Part shown: one piece after another, positions 1 to 9,098 of the stretch
Layout of the letters: each line of letters starts with the position of its first letter
How positions within the stretch are numbered: the stretch's first letter is position 1
Source: Ciona intestinalis
Lineage: Eukaryota > Chordata > Ascidiacea > Phlebobranchia > Cionidae
NCBI RefSeq assembly: GCF_000224145.3
Contig: NC_020166.2
Span: 4,671,339 to 4,735,338, forward strand
Direction: 5' to 3'
DNA length: 64,000 bases
Translations under genes and position numbers: made by a program
Notes under the pieces: generated by a model
The model's input: only the letters and a program-made list of their open reading frames with translations
Told to the model about the DNA's origin: nothing
The model's database searches: none

Positions 1-42
1 GGTGCCTTAAACCAGCGCCTTGGACCACTCGGCCACGCTACC
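1..42 (-). tRNA. tRNA-Leu(AAG), cut by window edge
   Basis: The 5' half of a type II leucine tRNA read on the minus strand. It shows the 5' acceptor strand GGTAGCG, the D-arm/A-box and an anticodon loop reading TTAAGGC, hence anticodon AAG. The 3' half lies outside the window. Its partner genes follow in the same orientation. Confidence 0.8.
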
Positions 43-117
43 CACAAGTCGTGTCCAAGAGTATATATTATTTATTACCAAATCATGCTTTGTTTTTATA
101 AAAATAAAAAAAATACT

Positions 118-199
118 TGGCAGCGGTGGGATTCGAACCCACGCCATCGAAATGACTGGTGCCTAAAACCAGCGCCTTAGACCACTCGTCCACGCTACC
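118..199 (-). tRNA. tRNA-Leu(UAG)
   Basis: Complete 82-nt leucine tRNA on the minus strand. Acceptor GGTAGCG pairs with CGCTGCC, the anticodon loop is TTTAGGC (anticodon UAG), there is a short variable arm, and the T-arm/B-box is GGTTCGAATCC. The anticodon stem CTGGT/ACCAG is fully paired. One of the best-preserved members of the array. The discriminator base is A. Confidence 0.92.
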
Positions 200-307
200 C
201 ACAGACATTAATGCTGAGTGTATATTATTTATTACCAATTCATACTTTGTTTTTATAAAAATAAAAATAAATTATGAAAATAAAATAAAAAATAAAAAAT
301 AAAAAAA

Positions 308-373
308 CGAACCCACGCCATCGAAATGACTGGTGCCTTAAACCAGCGCCTTAGACCACTCGGCCACGCTACC
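308..373 (-). pseudogene. truncated tRNA-Leu(AAG) pseudogene
   Basis: The 5' half, the anticodon loop TTAAGGC and the first part of the T-arm match the array consensus. The 3' acceptor strand and half of the T-arm are replaced by A-rich sequence (about 255-307), so the acceptor stem cannot form. Confidence 0.8.
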
Positions 374-448
374 CACAAGTCTTGTCCAAGAGTATATATT
401 ATTTATTACCAAATCATGCTTTGTTTTTATGAAAATAAAAAAAATACT

Positions 449-530
449 TGGCAGCGGTGGGATTCGAACCCACGCCATCGAAATGACTGGTGCCTAAAAC
501 CTGCGCCTTGGACTACTCGGTCACGCTACC
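449..530 (-). tRNA. tRNA-Leu(UAG), one anticodon-stem mismatch
   Basis: 82 nt with the same acceptor stem, B-box and anticodon UAG as the copy at 118-199. The anticodon stem is CAGGT against ACCAG, leaving one A/A mismatch. It could still fold, but may be starting to decay. It lies one 331-bp repeat unit from the 118-199 copy. Confidence 0.75.
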
Positions 531-665
531 CACAGAAATTAATGCTGAGTGTATATTATTTATTATCAATTCATACTTTGTTTTTATAAAAATAAAAGTA
601 TGTCCCAGAGTATATATTATTTATTACCAATTCATACTTTGTTTTTATTAAAGTAATAAAGAATT

Positions 666-747
666 TGGCAGCGGTGGGATTCGAACCCACGCCATCGAAA
701 GGACTGGTGCCTTAAACCAGCGCCTTAGACCAATCGGCCACGCTACC
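666..747 (-). tRNA. tRNA-Leu(AAG)
   Basis: Complete 82-nt copy with paired acceptor and anticodon stems. The anticodon loop TTAAGGC gives AAG, and the B-box GGTTCGAATCC is intact. A single change in the D-arm region (caatcgg for cactcgg on the plus strand) is the main difference from its siblings. It looks functional. Confidence 0.88.
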
Positions 748-821
748 CACAAGTCTTGTCCAGGAGTATATATTATTTATTACCAAATCATACTTTGTTT
801 TTATTAAAGTAATTATATATT

Positions 822-903
822 TGGCAGCGGTGGGATTCGAACCCACGCCATCGAAATGACTGGTGCTTTAAAATAGCGCTTTAGACCACTCGGCCACGCT
901 ACA
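822..903 (-). pseudogene. tRNA-Leu-derived copy with AAA anticodon
   Basis: The full length is retained, but the anticodon loop reads TTAAAGC, giving anticodon AAA (a Phe anticodon) on a Leu body. The anticodon stem CTATT/ACCAG has two mismatches, and acceptor position 1 is T instead of G. It is most likely a decayed AAG copy. Confidence 0.75.
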
Positions 904-977
904 CACAAGACTTGTCCCAGAGTATATATTATTTATTACCAATTCATACTTTGTTTTTATAAAAGTAATAAAATATT

Positions 978-1059
978 TGGCAGCGGTGGGATTCGAACCC
1001 ACGCCATCGAAATGACTGGTGCCTAAAACCATCGCCTTAGGCCACTCTGCCACGCTAAT
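978..1059 (-). pseudogene. decayed tRNA-Leu(UAG) copy
   Basis: The anticodon UAG and the B-box are kept. The 5' acceptor strand is ATTAGCG instead of GGTAGCG, so the first base pairs with CGCTGCC are lost, and the first anticodon-stem pair is A/G. It is the last unit of the array; sequence beyond 1060 no longer matches the spacer. Confidence 0.65.
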
Positions 1060-1146
1060 TTAAAGGCGAGCGCAACTATTATATTGGCATAAGAAGTAGT
1101 TCGCGAGAAACTAGAACAAAACGGAAACGAATGTAGAATCAATATG

Positions 1147-1205
1147 ACAACAAGATATCACAGATCTAATGAATGAGCACGTTTTAAACTAATTAGCATA
1201 AGATA
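1147..1205. repeat. dispersed repeat, copy A
   Basis: About 60 bp beginning acaacaagatatcacagat and running to tagcataag. It closely matches 3220-3280. The family is not recognised. Confidence 0.5.
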
Positions 1206-1391
1206 GTAGAGTCGGGTAAGATAGGAAACCTTTAAATAATACCCCAATAGCCTGATCGTGTTTTAAACAACTAACAACGGTCTGTGGAAGACGTGAAGAT
1301 ACGGTTTTATAATTCGTTAAATGTTCTTTGTTTACTACCAAATGAAAAGAGAAAACGAAATGAAAAGGTGTCCCATCTATCCCCACCCTGC
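1206..1391. mobile_element. MITE with imperfect terminal inverted repeats
   Basis: The left end gtagagtcgggtaagatagg and the right end (ending atctatccccaccctgct) are imperfect inverted repeats of about 26 bp. The interior has no coding capacity. The same terminal motif, roughly AGGGTGGGG with GATGGGACACC, recurs at 18047-18195 and in fragments at 19.8-21.2 kb. Confidence 0.6.
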
Positions 1392-1929
1392 TATAATAAT
1401 TAATCCTTTTACTACAACGGTCGACTGGGCTCGATAAAAAAAACTGCAGTAACCCACAAAACGGGTTCTATAGTCGCCATTGGTGACTGTGGAGCAGTAG
1501 GCAGAATGTATTTATACATGTATTATAACTAATGAAACTTATGACGTATGAGGATTGAGTGATTGGTAAAGAATATGTGTAAATACGCTTTGTATAACTC
1601 CTGTACCATGTGTTTATTGTAAACTTACACTAGTTAACTTTGTCGTCGCTTAAAAACGTTTGTTTCCATGAATTTTGACAAACTGTAATCACGCAGTAAT
1701 TAGGTAATGTTAGAAGTTAATATTAATCATATGATGTTAAATTAAAAATAATGCTTCAGTTACGATTAATGATAATACGGTATAAGAGTAGTGCATTTAT
1801 TGCGTCCCCACTTAAATGCTAATAGTTTGATTCAGTCGTGAATCGGTGTGAGGATACATTACGTGCCGTCGTTTCCCGCCAAACTACCAGACAGTGTTTC
1901 CGCTATGTAAAGTGCATGAGGAAAGTAAT

Positions 1930-2155
1930 CGTTAATTAATCGCTCATCGTGAGGTTTTAAATCTGAAAATTCAGTCTAAAAATTATAAATATATATTATG
2001 ATTTGATTTCAATCAAGAGAATAAAGAAAAATGCTAGAATTTGGAATTGAGATAAGTGCGGAAAAAAGTCACGAAAAAAACAACAACAACAACAGCTACA
2101 AGAACAACTGTTCGACAAAAAAGGATCTATATGACCACTAACGTGCTCAAAGGGA
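1930..2155 (+). repeat. dispersed repeat, first of three copies
   Basis: Contains ggttttaaatctgaaaattc, an AT-rich stretch, then aagtgcggaaaaaagtc and a CAA-rich tract ending near gtgctcaaa. Related copies lie at 3078-3220 and 3415-3625. Here it leads straight into the LTR-element fragment, so the repeat may be part of that element. Confidence 0.5.
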
Positions 2156-2440
2156 AACACGGAGTCGAAATGTATCTCGGTGACGTAGTTTTGTTAACTG
2201 ACTCAGCGGTGCCGGTTGAAAAATGCAAAAAAAATCATCTACCATACAAAGGCCCCTTTCAGATCATCAAACGTCATGACCCAGTCAACTACGTTATACG
2301 AGATAACGACGGCAAATAACAAACTGTACACTACAACAGGCTTAGACCCACTACGGTTCCTTGGCATAGTTGGGCAAACATAAATGAAAACAGTTACGAC
2401 GAGACGCAACCATCACCGCGACCACAACCGTCATTACCCT
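2056..2440 (+). mobile_element. fossil fragment of a Ty3/Gypsy-like LTR element (integrase C-terminal part)
   Basis: The translation shows the pattern of the integrase C-terminal region of Metaviridae: GDVVLL, then PYKGPFQIIKR, a VNYVIRD strand and VHYNRLRP. Only this short piece is present. No protease, reverse transcriptase or RNase H and no pair of long terminal repeats can be seen within several kb, so it is a broken relic. Age cannot be judged without relatives. Assignment to Gypsy rather than another LTR family rests on these motifs alone. Confidence 0.5.
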
Positions 2441-3077
2441 ACTGGGGCCATGTATTAAGTCACACGGTGGAAACTTTGACGACTGATGTGCGCGATGCAT
2501 GACGAGCATGACGATGAACACAATATTTGGAACATGTCAGTCTTCGCGAAAACTACGTTAACAACTTAAGTAACAGCATCAACCTATGTAGGTAGTCAAA
2601 CATTTCACTTGCCTGCTAGTGCTATTTTCAAGTGACAGTATGTAAACATTGGTATATCGTTCTACTTCTATTAAAGTGGCTTTGTTTAAGAACTCGTAAA
2701 AAATAATGCTTACCGCTATAAACACAACCAATTGTAATAATTGAATAATCTTTAGTTCAATATTCAATCTCTACAGTGCTGAGTAGTAAGTACCAACCTC
2801 ATTTCACGATGTAAACTGTTCTTGGCACAATTGCCCGTTGTTAGCATTAACTGAATTTGTTTGTATGAAAGCAAGTGTACCAACTTACGGTGACAATTTA
2901 ACGTCCAAACTATGATGTAAACGATTTACTAACCAGACTAAACGAGAACATAAACAGTGCAATACTCGATCGCAAAGTTGCCAGCGAAGCAAAAATGAAA
3001 GTCCTGATTTCTATGTTATTTGGAGTTTGTAGGGGAAGTCCCGGTTGAGTTGGCCAGCCAGCCACTGAGTAAAAAGG

Positions 3078-3285
3078 CTAATTAATCGCTAATTATGCGC
3101 GGTTTTAAATCTGAAAATTTGGTCTAAAATTTATAAATTTATTTTATGGTTTAATTTTAATTAAGAGATTAAAGAATAATGCTTGAATTAAGAATTAATA
3201 TAAATGCGAAAAAAACAACAACAAGAGATCACAGATTTAATGCATGAGCACGGTATACACTAATTAGCATAGTATTAATTAACCT
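3078..3285. repeat. dispersed repeat, second copy plus copy B of the 1147 repeat
   Basis: Matches the start of the 1930-2155 repeat (ttttaaatctgaaaat, an AT-rich stretch, then aaatgcgaaaaaaac). It then runs into ggagatcacagatttaatgc-type sequence that matches 1147-1205. Confidence 0.45.
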
Positions 3286-3414
3286 TATCACAGCATAGAT
3301 ACCTAAACATATGTTATTGCGAGCGGTAAACTAAAAGAGCGAAGAAACAAGAGACGCGGTGTTTATACCGAAGATAACGATAAAAAAGGCACTCGTCTAC
3401 GCTTCGGTGCACAC

Positions 3415-3722
3415 ATGCTAATTGTGCGATTTTAAATCTGAAAATTTAGCCAAAAAATTATAAATATATAATATGATTTGATTTCAATCAAGAGATTAAA
3501 GAATAAATGCTAGAATTGAGAATTGATATAAGTGCGGAAAAAATCGCCCTATCAGCAACAACAACAACAAAGTCAAGAACAACTCTTCGACGAAAAAGGA
3601 TCTATATGACCACTACCGTGCTCAATAAACACACACCGACCATGCATTTGTATGGGCGATTCACGCTGTGGGCTCCGTAATGGCGGACACAGGCGCGGCG
3701 CTGTTTCTTGACGTGACGTTGG
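3415..3722. repeat. dispersed repeat, third copy, joined to an inverted-repeat fragment
   Basis: 3415-3625 matches 1930-2155 up to ...ccactaccgtgctcaa. From about 3626 it switches abruptly to catgcatttgtatgggcgat plus gggctccgtaatggcgga. This second part is found again, inverted, at 52586-52665, and in part at 53478-53495. The junction looks like an insertion or recombination point. Confidence 0.55.
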
Positions 3723-4209
3723 CACCAACTAATATTTCAACCTGTAACAATATTCGTGTCTGGAACGATTTCAACCAGTGTTCTTTGTTTCAACTGATGG
3801 TCGTATTTAATTTGGATCAGGTCCTCATTATATTTGTTTCGATCTACTGTGCATAGCGATGCGCCGCATGCTCAATAGTATCAATAGCATCCGGTATAAA
3901 ATCAACGGTCGGAACAAACACATCTGACAGGACTGACAGGACACCGATCTCTATAATTTGAACCATAGTTTAATAATACAACTTCTTAATTAAACTATGT
4001 TTGAACATTCAAATAACCCAGTTTCTCTTGCTTTGTGAAATCATTGTGCGATGGAAATGATTGTGCAGTACAAATGGAATTTGAACTACAATGGCTTGCA
4101 GTAAAGTTTTTCTTACCCTTTTGCATTGTAGATATCGTTCATTTATTTTTATATTCCTTTAACAGGCGTATTTAATAGTTTTCTTGACTGTTAGTGTTAA
4201 TACTGCATA

Positions 4210-7200
4210 ATGACCGGCTGTGCAGCCCCAAACTGCTCAAACAGAAGCAAACCAGGTTTTAAACTGTTTCGATTTCCTAGAGATAAAGAACGTAGAAGAA
4301 AGTGGCTCATAAATTCAAGAAGAAAACAGTGGGAACCTAAAGATAGTAGTCGTCTGTGTGAAGTAAAATATATAATGAGTTTGTTGTGTTTCATATACCA
4401 TATACATGTTCCATGTACCCGTTTATAAGTTACCACATACTCATTGACCATTGTATGATTTTGTTTCCTATGTATGTGATTTTTGACAAAACAAAATTGT
4501 TTTGCCTAAGAACACATATGTCAACAATGGTGTCAGCCAAATTAAAAAATTCCCCCTTTAAAATCTAAGTTTTTGTTTAAAAATCTTAAATCTATGCATA
4601 TTGCTAATTTGGAAGAAATAATGCATACAGGTTGTTTGTAATTAATACTGTCGTATAATTATAAGCAGGCACACAGGTCGGTGTGAAACTGTTAAACTAG
4701 TTTTAAAAAAACTATTGTTGAAAATATATTCTTCACCCAAGAAGCAAAGTTTTCAATTTATAATGGCAACCTAGTATAATAACATGCAGTTTGGCCATTT
4801 ATAAGTTATAAAGTAATGTTTGGCAGTGATGTTATGCTATTTCGAATAATATTCTCAACTCCTACGCTTTACAGCTCTAAACTATAGTTTAATCATATAA
4901 CTGTTAAACACAATATGAAATGTCATCATTTTAACTGATCATATTCCCATAACTATTGGGGTATCACACATGACACATCCCAATAAGTTAACTGACTAGC
5001 AATAGGCTAATCAACAATAGGTACTAAGTGTATCTTAATACTTGAGAAACCATCACCTAAACAGTAATTCAATAATGCTTTTATGAATCAGCGAAAATAT
5101 TTGTTGAAATAAAGATCGGATGTTAAAAAAATGCATNNNNNNNNNNNNNNNNNNNNNNNNNNNNNNNNNNNNNNNNNNNNNNNNNNNNNNNNNNNNNNNN
5201 NNNNNNNNNNNNNNNNNNNNNNNNNNNNNNNNNNNNNNNNNNNNNNNNNNNNNNNNNNNNNNNNNNNNNNNNNNNNNNNNNNNNNNNNNNNNNNNNNNNN
5301 NNNNNNNNNNNNNNNNNNNNNNNNNNNNNNNNNNNNNNNNNNNNNNNNNNNNNNNNNNNNNNNNNNNNNNNNNNNNNNNNNNNNNNNNNNNNNNNNNNNN
5401 NNNNNTGGGTTGTCCAAATTATCAGCCATACATAAAAAAAATGAAAAAATCCCCAAAAAATAATCACCCACAAAGTAACATACATGGTAACTCCTAAGCT
5501 GACACGAGGTGTTAAACCCGTGTGATAACGACTGTCATTTTCCGGCCACGCGAGAATAAAGAAAGTTACATTCATTCATTACATTCATAATTACCTGTCC
5601 ATTTATTAGTTTGGTATTCAGGTAATGGCTTAGTTTCATGAAATATAAAGTAGGGTGTATTTTAGGTAATCTGAACCTAAATACCAGCCATTTTAAATAT
5701 TTTTAACTGTTGTTGGTTATGAAATAATTGCAATTGTTATAATTTGTTTTAATTCACAGAAACACTTTGAGGAATCACAGTTTGAACAATTCAGATTGGA
5801 TAAATGGAGGAAACTAAAACCTAATGCTGTTCCCACCATTTTTGATGTTCCTAACCCACCTAAAAAATTTAAATCAAATCGCCGAGTACTCAAAAGGCCA
5901 TCGAGTGTGTTAAAGGTTGTGGTGGAGAGGTCTAATTTATCTGATGCCAAAATTAGACATGTTAACAATGAAGATTGCATAAATGTTAATGAAGGCTGTA
6001 GCAAATGCTCTCAGCTTATTGTGGAAAACAGAAGATTATTAGGACAAGTAATTTCCTTAAATTTATTTCTGTGTGCAAACTTTCATAAATTCTTCTGCAT
6101 AGGTATTGACACTGAAGGAGCATTTAAACAACCAGGAAAAAAAATTGGAATCTTTTCTGCGGGAAGACCAAAGAGAAGCACTAAAATATCCACTAACTAG
6201 CGGCACTCACAAGTGGAGTGACAAAACAGTTCAACAATGCCTAAATATCCGATGTGCTACTGGAGCTAATGGGTAATTGTCTTAGCTATAACAAACTACT
6301 AATGGATTGGTACACAATGCATGTTACTTTGTAGTTATGAATATCTACGGAAGATCGGTTATCCAGCACCATCATATCAAGTTCTATGTAACAAAGTTGA
6401 AAACATAATCACGGCTCCTGGAATACAACATACGCTTTTAGACTGGATGGAAATTAAAATGTCCGACTTGTCTGAAGAAAGTCACAGTTGTTCGTTGATG
6501 TTGGATGAAGTTAAAGTGACCAAGGGGGTTGATTATGACAACAACATTAAACAGTTTATTGGATTTACAAGTCCTGAATTTAAAAAAAAACTTAACAACG
6601 AAGTAGCAACACATATACTGTGCTTTACAGTAAAGGGAATTACTCTTGAGTGGAAACAAGTAATTGGTAAATTGTACATAGTTCATGTATAAACATAGAT
6701 GTTATAATGGCACGCATATTATGTTTTTAGCTTTTTATTATGTTGGGGATTCTGCATCTGGAAAAAAATTGTGGAGGGTGTGTAAAAAAATAATCTCTGA
6801 GCTTGGGAAGCGTTCGTTTCATGTAAAAAGTATTGTGTGCGACATGGGAGCTAGAAATCAGGCAATGTGGAGGGAAGGAGGAATACTATCTACAAAGTAA
6901 GCTAATAAATGTTTTAGTCATATACAGTTGTAAAAAAAAACATTTAATTTTCAGGTCAATGCTAAGTGGTGAAACCGCTCACCCACATTTCCCAAATGAG
7001 AAATTGAGATTTATTGCCAATTGTGCTCATTTGCTAAAACATCTAAGAGCAGCATTAATAAAACATGTTGTAATATATCTGCCGGAAAATATTGCGGTGA
7101 AGTATGCTTTGCCTACCAATGAAGTATGTTAGATTAAATTATCTTGTGGTCAACTTTATATATACATTTCTATCAAATTATATGTAAATTTTATGGCAGG

Positions 7201-8534
7201 TTTCATTTGACTGGATTGTTAAACTGGTAAATTACGAAAAAGACAAAGAATTAAAGCTTGCTCCAAAACTAACCATGAAACATTTGCGCCCATCGAAGTT
7301 TGAAAAAACCAACATTGATCTAGCAGCTCAGGTATTAATATTGTTTGTTTAAAACAGTGTCATCAAAACAATTAATTCAATTTACAGGTATTTAGTCGTA
7401 CCACAGGCTCTGCAATAAAAACATTGGTGGGTCAGCAAGTTTTATCCCAAGAAGCCCTGTCTACCGCATTCTTCTGTGATTACTTCAACAATTGGTTTGA
7501 CTTGATGAGCTCAACCAGTTGTGAAAACTCTCTTTTTAAAGATTCAACAGAAAAAATACAGTTTCTGTTAGAAGTAAGTTGATGTTATAATTTGGGTACA
7601 TAGATGATAAAACCTGTTTTAATAAATAATTTAGGTTAAAGATATGGTCGACAACATGGAATTTGGCAATGTGAAGACTTCTAAAGTGCCTGTTCAAACC
7701 GGTATTCAGTTGTCAACTTTAAGTATTATTTCTATGCATGAAGAATTAGTGAAAGGTGGAAACTTAGACTTCTTCCTGACCTCCAGATTCATGCAGGATT
7801 CGCTTGAGAATTTGCTTTCTCAAATTCATGGCTTTCGGAATCCAAATCCCAGGCCTGGTCGATTTCTTAGTACACTAAAACTTATCCTCCTCGCACAATT
7901 TATGCAAATTCCACCATTTTTAAGTTACGACGAAGATGACTCTACTGACTTGATTTCTACCATCAAATCATATCAACCATCTATGTCAGTGGAAGATGGT
8001 GCAGAAAAAGACATTTTTAAAATGGACTTGCTGGATGAAACTTCATTTTCTTTATCTGACGTGAGACAAGTGAACTGCATATATTTTCTTGCTGGGTGCG
8101 CAGTGTATAAAACTTTAAAACGGAATACTTGTGAGATTTGTGAATTAGCATTTAAAAATTGTAACCCTGATACATTACATAATGCTGCTCTCCTTAATTT
8201 TTCCAATTCATATCCAAATTGTGGTAATACTCGAATAGCAAAATTTACAACCCATCTTTGTCATCCAAGTGAGGAGGTTATTAATGAAATTATTAAAGTG
8301 GAAACATTATTTCAAGCTAATATTGCTGTTTACTCTGAAAAGTTGCCAATTGACTGCATTCTTAAAGAGGTTGATTTTTCTCACTTTTCTTTTCCAGAGT
8401 GTCACTGTTACAACAGAAAAATGTTGCAAAAATATTTGAAATATCGCTGTATGGTCCACGCTAGGTTTGTGGATACGAAATTGAAACAACAAACACTTTC
8501 AGGCAAAACTGCTGTAAAAGTTACTGTAGTGTAA
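4210..8534 (+). CDS. THAP-domain P-element-type transposase (THAP9-like), nine exons
   Basis: The exon chain 4210-4362, 5760-6047, 6103-6272, 6335-6666, 6731-6896, 6955-7123, 7200-7331, 7388-7573, 7635-8534 is in frame throughout with GT-AG ends, giving about 831 aa. An N-terminal C2CH THAP domain uses Cys4 and Cys9, a CEKH motif split by intron 1, and the AVPTIF box. The family's helix-turn-helix-like W...LR..GYP segment follows. The DDE core shows LMLDEV (first acidic residue), WKQ, an HLLKHLR block, and QDSLENLL (last Glu). In P elements the HLLK block normally reads D-x-x-H; here it is NCAH, so the middle Asp looks like Asn. Intron 1 holds a SINE and an assembly gap. AATAAA overlaps the stop codon. 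It may be a live-looking element with a damaged catalytic site, or a domesticated gene. Terminal repeats were not resolved. Confidence 0.82.
5137..5405. other. assembly gap (269 N)
   Basis: Run of N inside intron 1 of the THAP transposase gene. The right flank is the middle of a SINE, so the gap probably hides the SINE's head. Confidence 0.99.
5406..5595 (+). mobile_element. SINE, 3' part
   Basis: Matches the complement of the SINE at 18617-18962: gggttgtccaaattatcag, aataatcacccacaaagtaa, ggtgttaaacccgtgtgata, and ccggccacgcgagaataaag, ending in a cattcattacattcat tail. The head lies in the N gap. Confidence 0.75.
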
Positions 8535-8539
8535 ATAAA
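8534..8539 (+). terminator. poly(A) signal AATAAA overlapping the stop codon
   Basis: The last base of the TAA stop of the THAP transposase is the first base of AATAAA. Confidence 0.6.
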
Positions 8540-9092
8540 GTGTATTTTTTAACATTTGTATTACTGTTTTTTTTTCTTGTATTACAAACAAGAGATGCTT
8601 TACAGGCTTTTGCTTGGATTTGGTGCAACTAGTTTAAAGTTTTGGACAAATATTTATAAGCAAAAAAGTTAGAAAAAGGCTTAACACTATACAAATTGAT
8701 TTGAGGGTCTGCTTTATTCACTAAACTATAATAAAAGACACAGTAGTTCTTTCAAGCTTTAATGTTACAAACCAGTTGCTGTGATTCTAAGTACATTACC
8801 GCTTTATTTACTCAACTATTATAAAATATACCGAAGTTTTTAAATTTGTGTTACAAACCATTTTTTTAAAAAGGTGCAAAAAGTAAACACAGTATACTAC
8901 ACAAAGCAAAATTCTAAAATGGATAAGTGCTACAAATTACAATGACGCTGCATATAAAGAATAAATCTGCACTAACATTTCGTAACAAGTGTTAAAGCAA
9001 AAACTAATGACGAGTATTAACTAATGATTGACTAAATAAATAGAGATAAGGGAAGAAGTACGACGAAAGTATAAACAAATAACAGCTTGCAC
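8535..9092. other. convergent intergenic region with a short tandem duplication
   Basis: This lies between the 3' ends of the THAP gene (+) and the SLC6 gene (-). A diverged direct duplication is present: 8711-8773 and 8801-8861 share gctttatt(c/t)act-aactat, taaaa, and tgttacaaacca. No gene is seen. Confidence 0.5.
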
Positions 9093-9098
9093 TTTATT
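9093..9098 (-). terminator. poly(A) signal AATAAA overlapping the SLC6 stop codon
   Basis: The minus strand reads CCCAAATAAAG: the TAA stop lies inside AATAAA. This mirrors the arrangement in the convergent THAP gene. Confidence 0.5.

Larger units (their letters stand above)
1..1065 (-). repeat. tandem tRNA-Leu array with AT-rich spacers
   Basis: Seven tRNA-Leu units in one orientation, joined by AT-rich spacers sharing the core gagtatatattatttatta followed by ccaa(a/t)tcat. AAG and UAG versions alternate over the first five units. The 5' ends at 42 and 373, and at 199 and 530, are each 331 bp apart, which shows duplication of a two-gene unit. Confidence 0.85.

Noticed and set aside
326-589. 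87-codon open frame (QRWDSNPRHRN)
   Set aside because: It is the translation of tRNA-Leu genes and their spacers; the frame at 868-1053 has the same origin.
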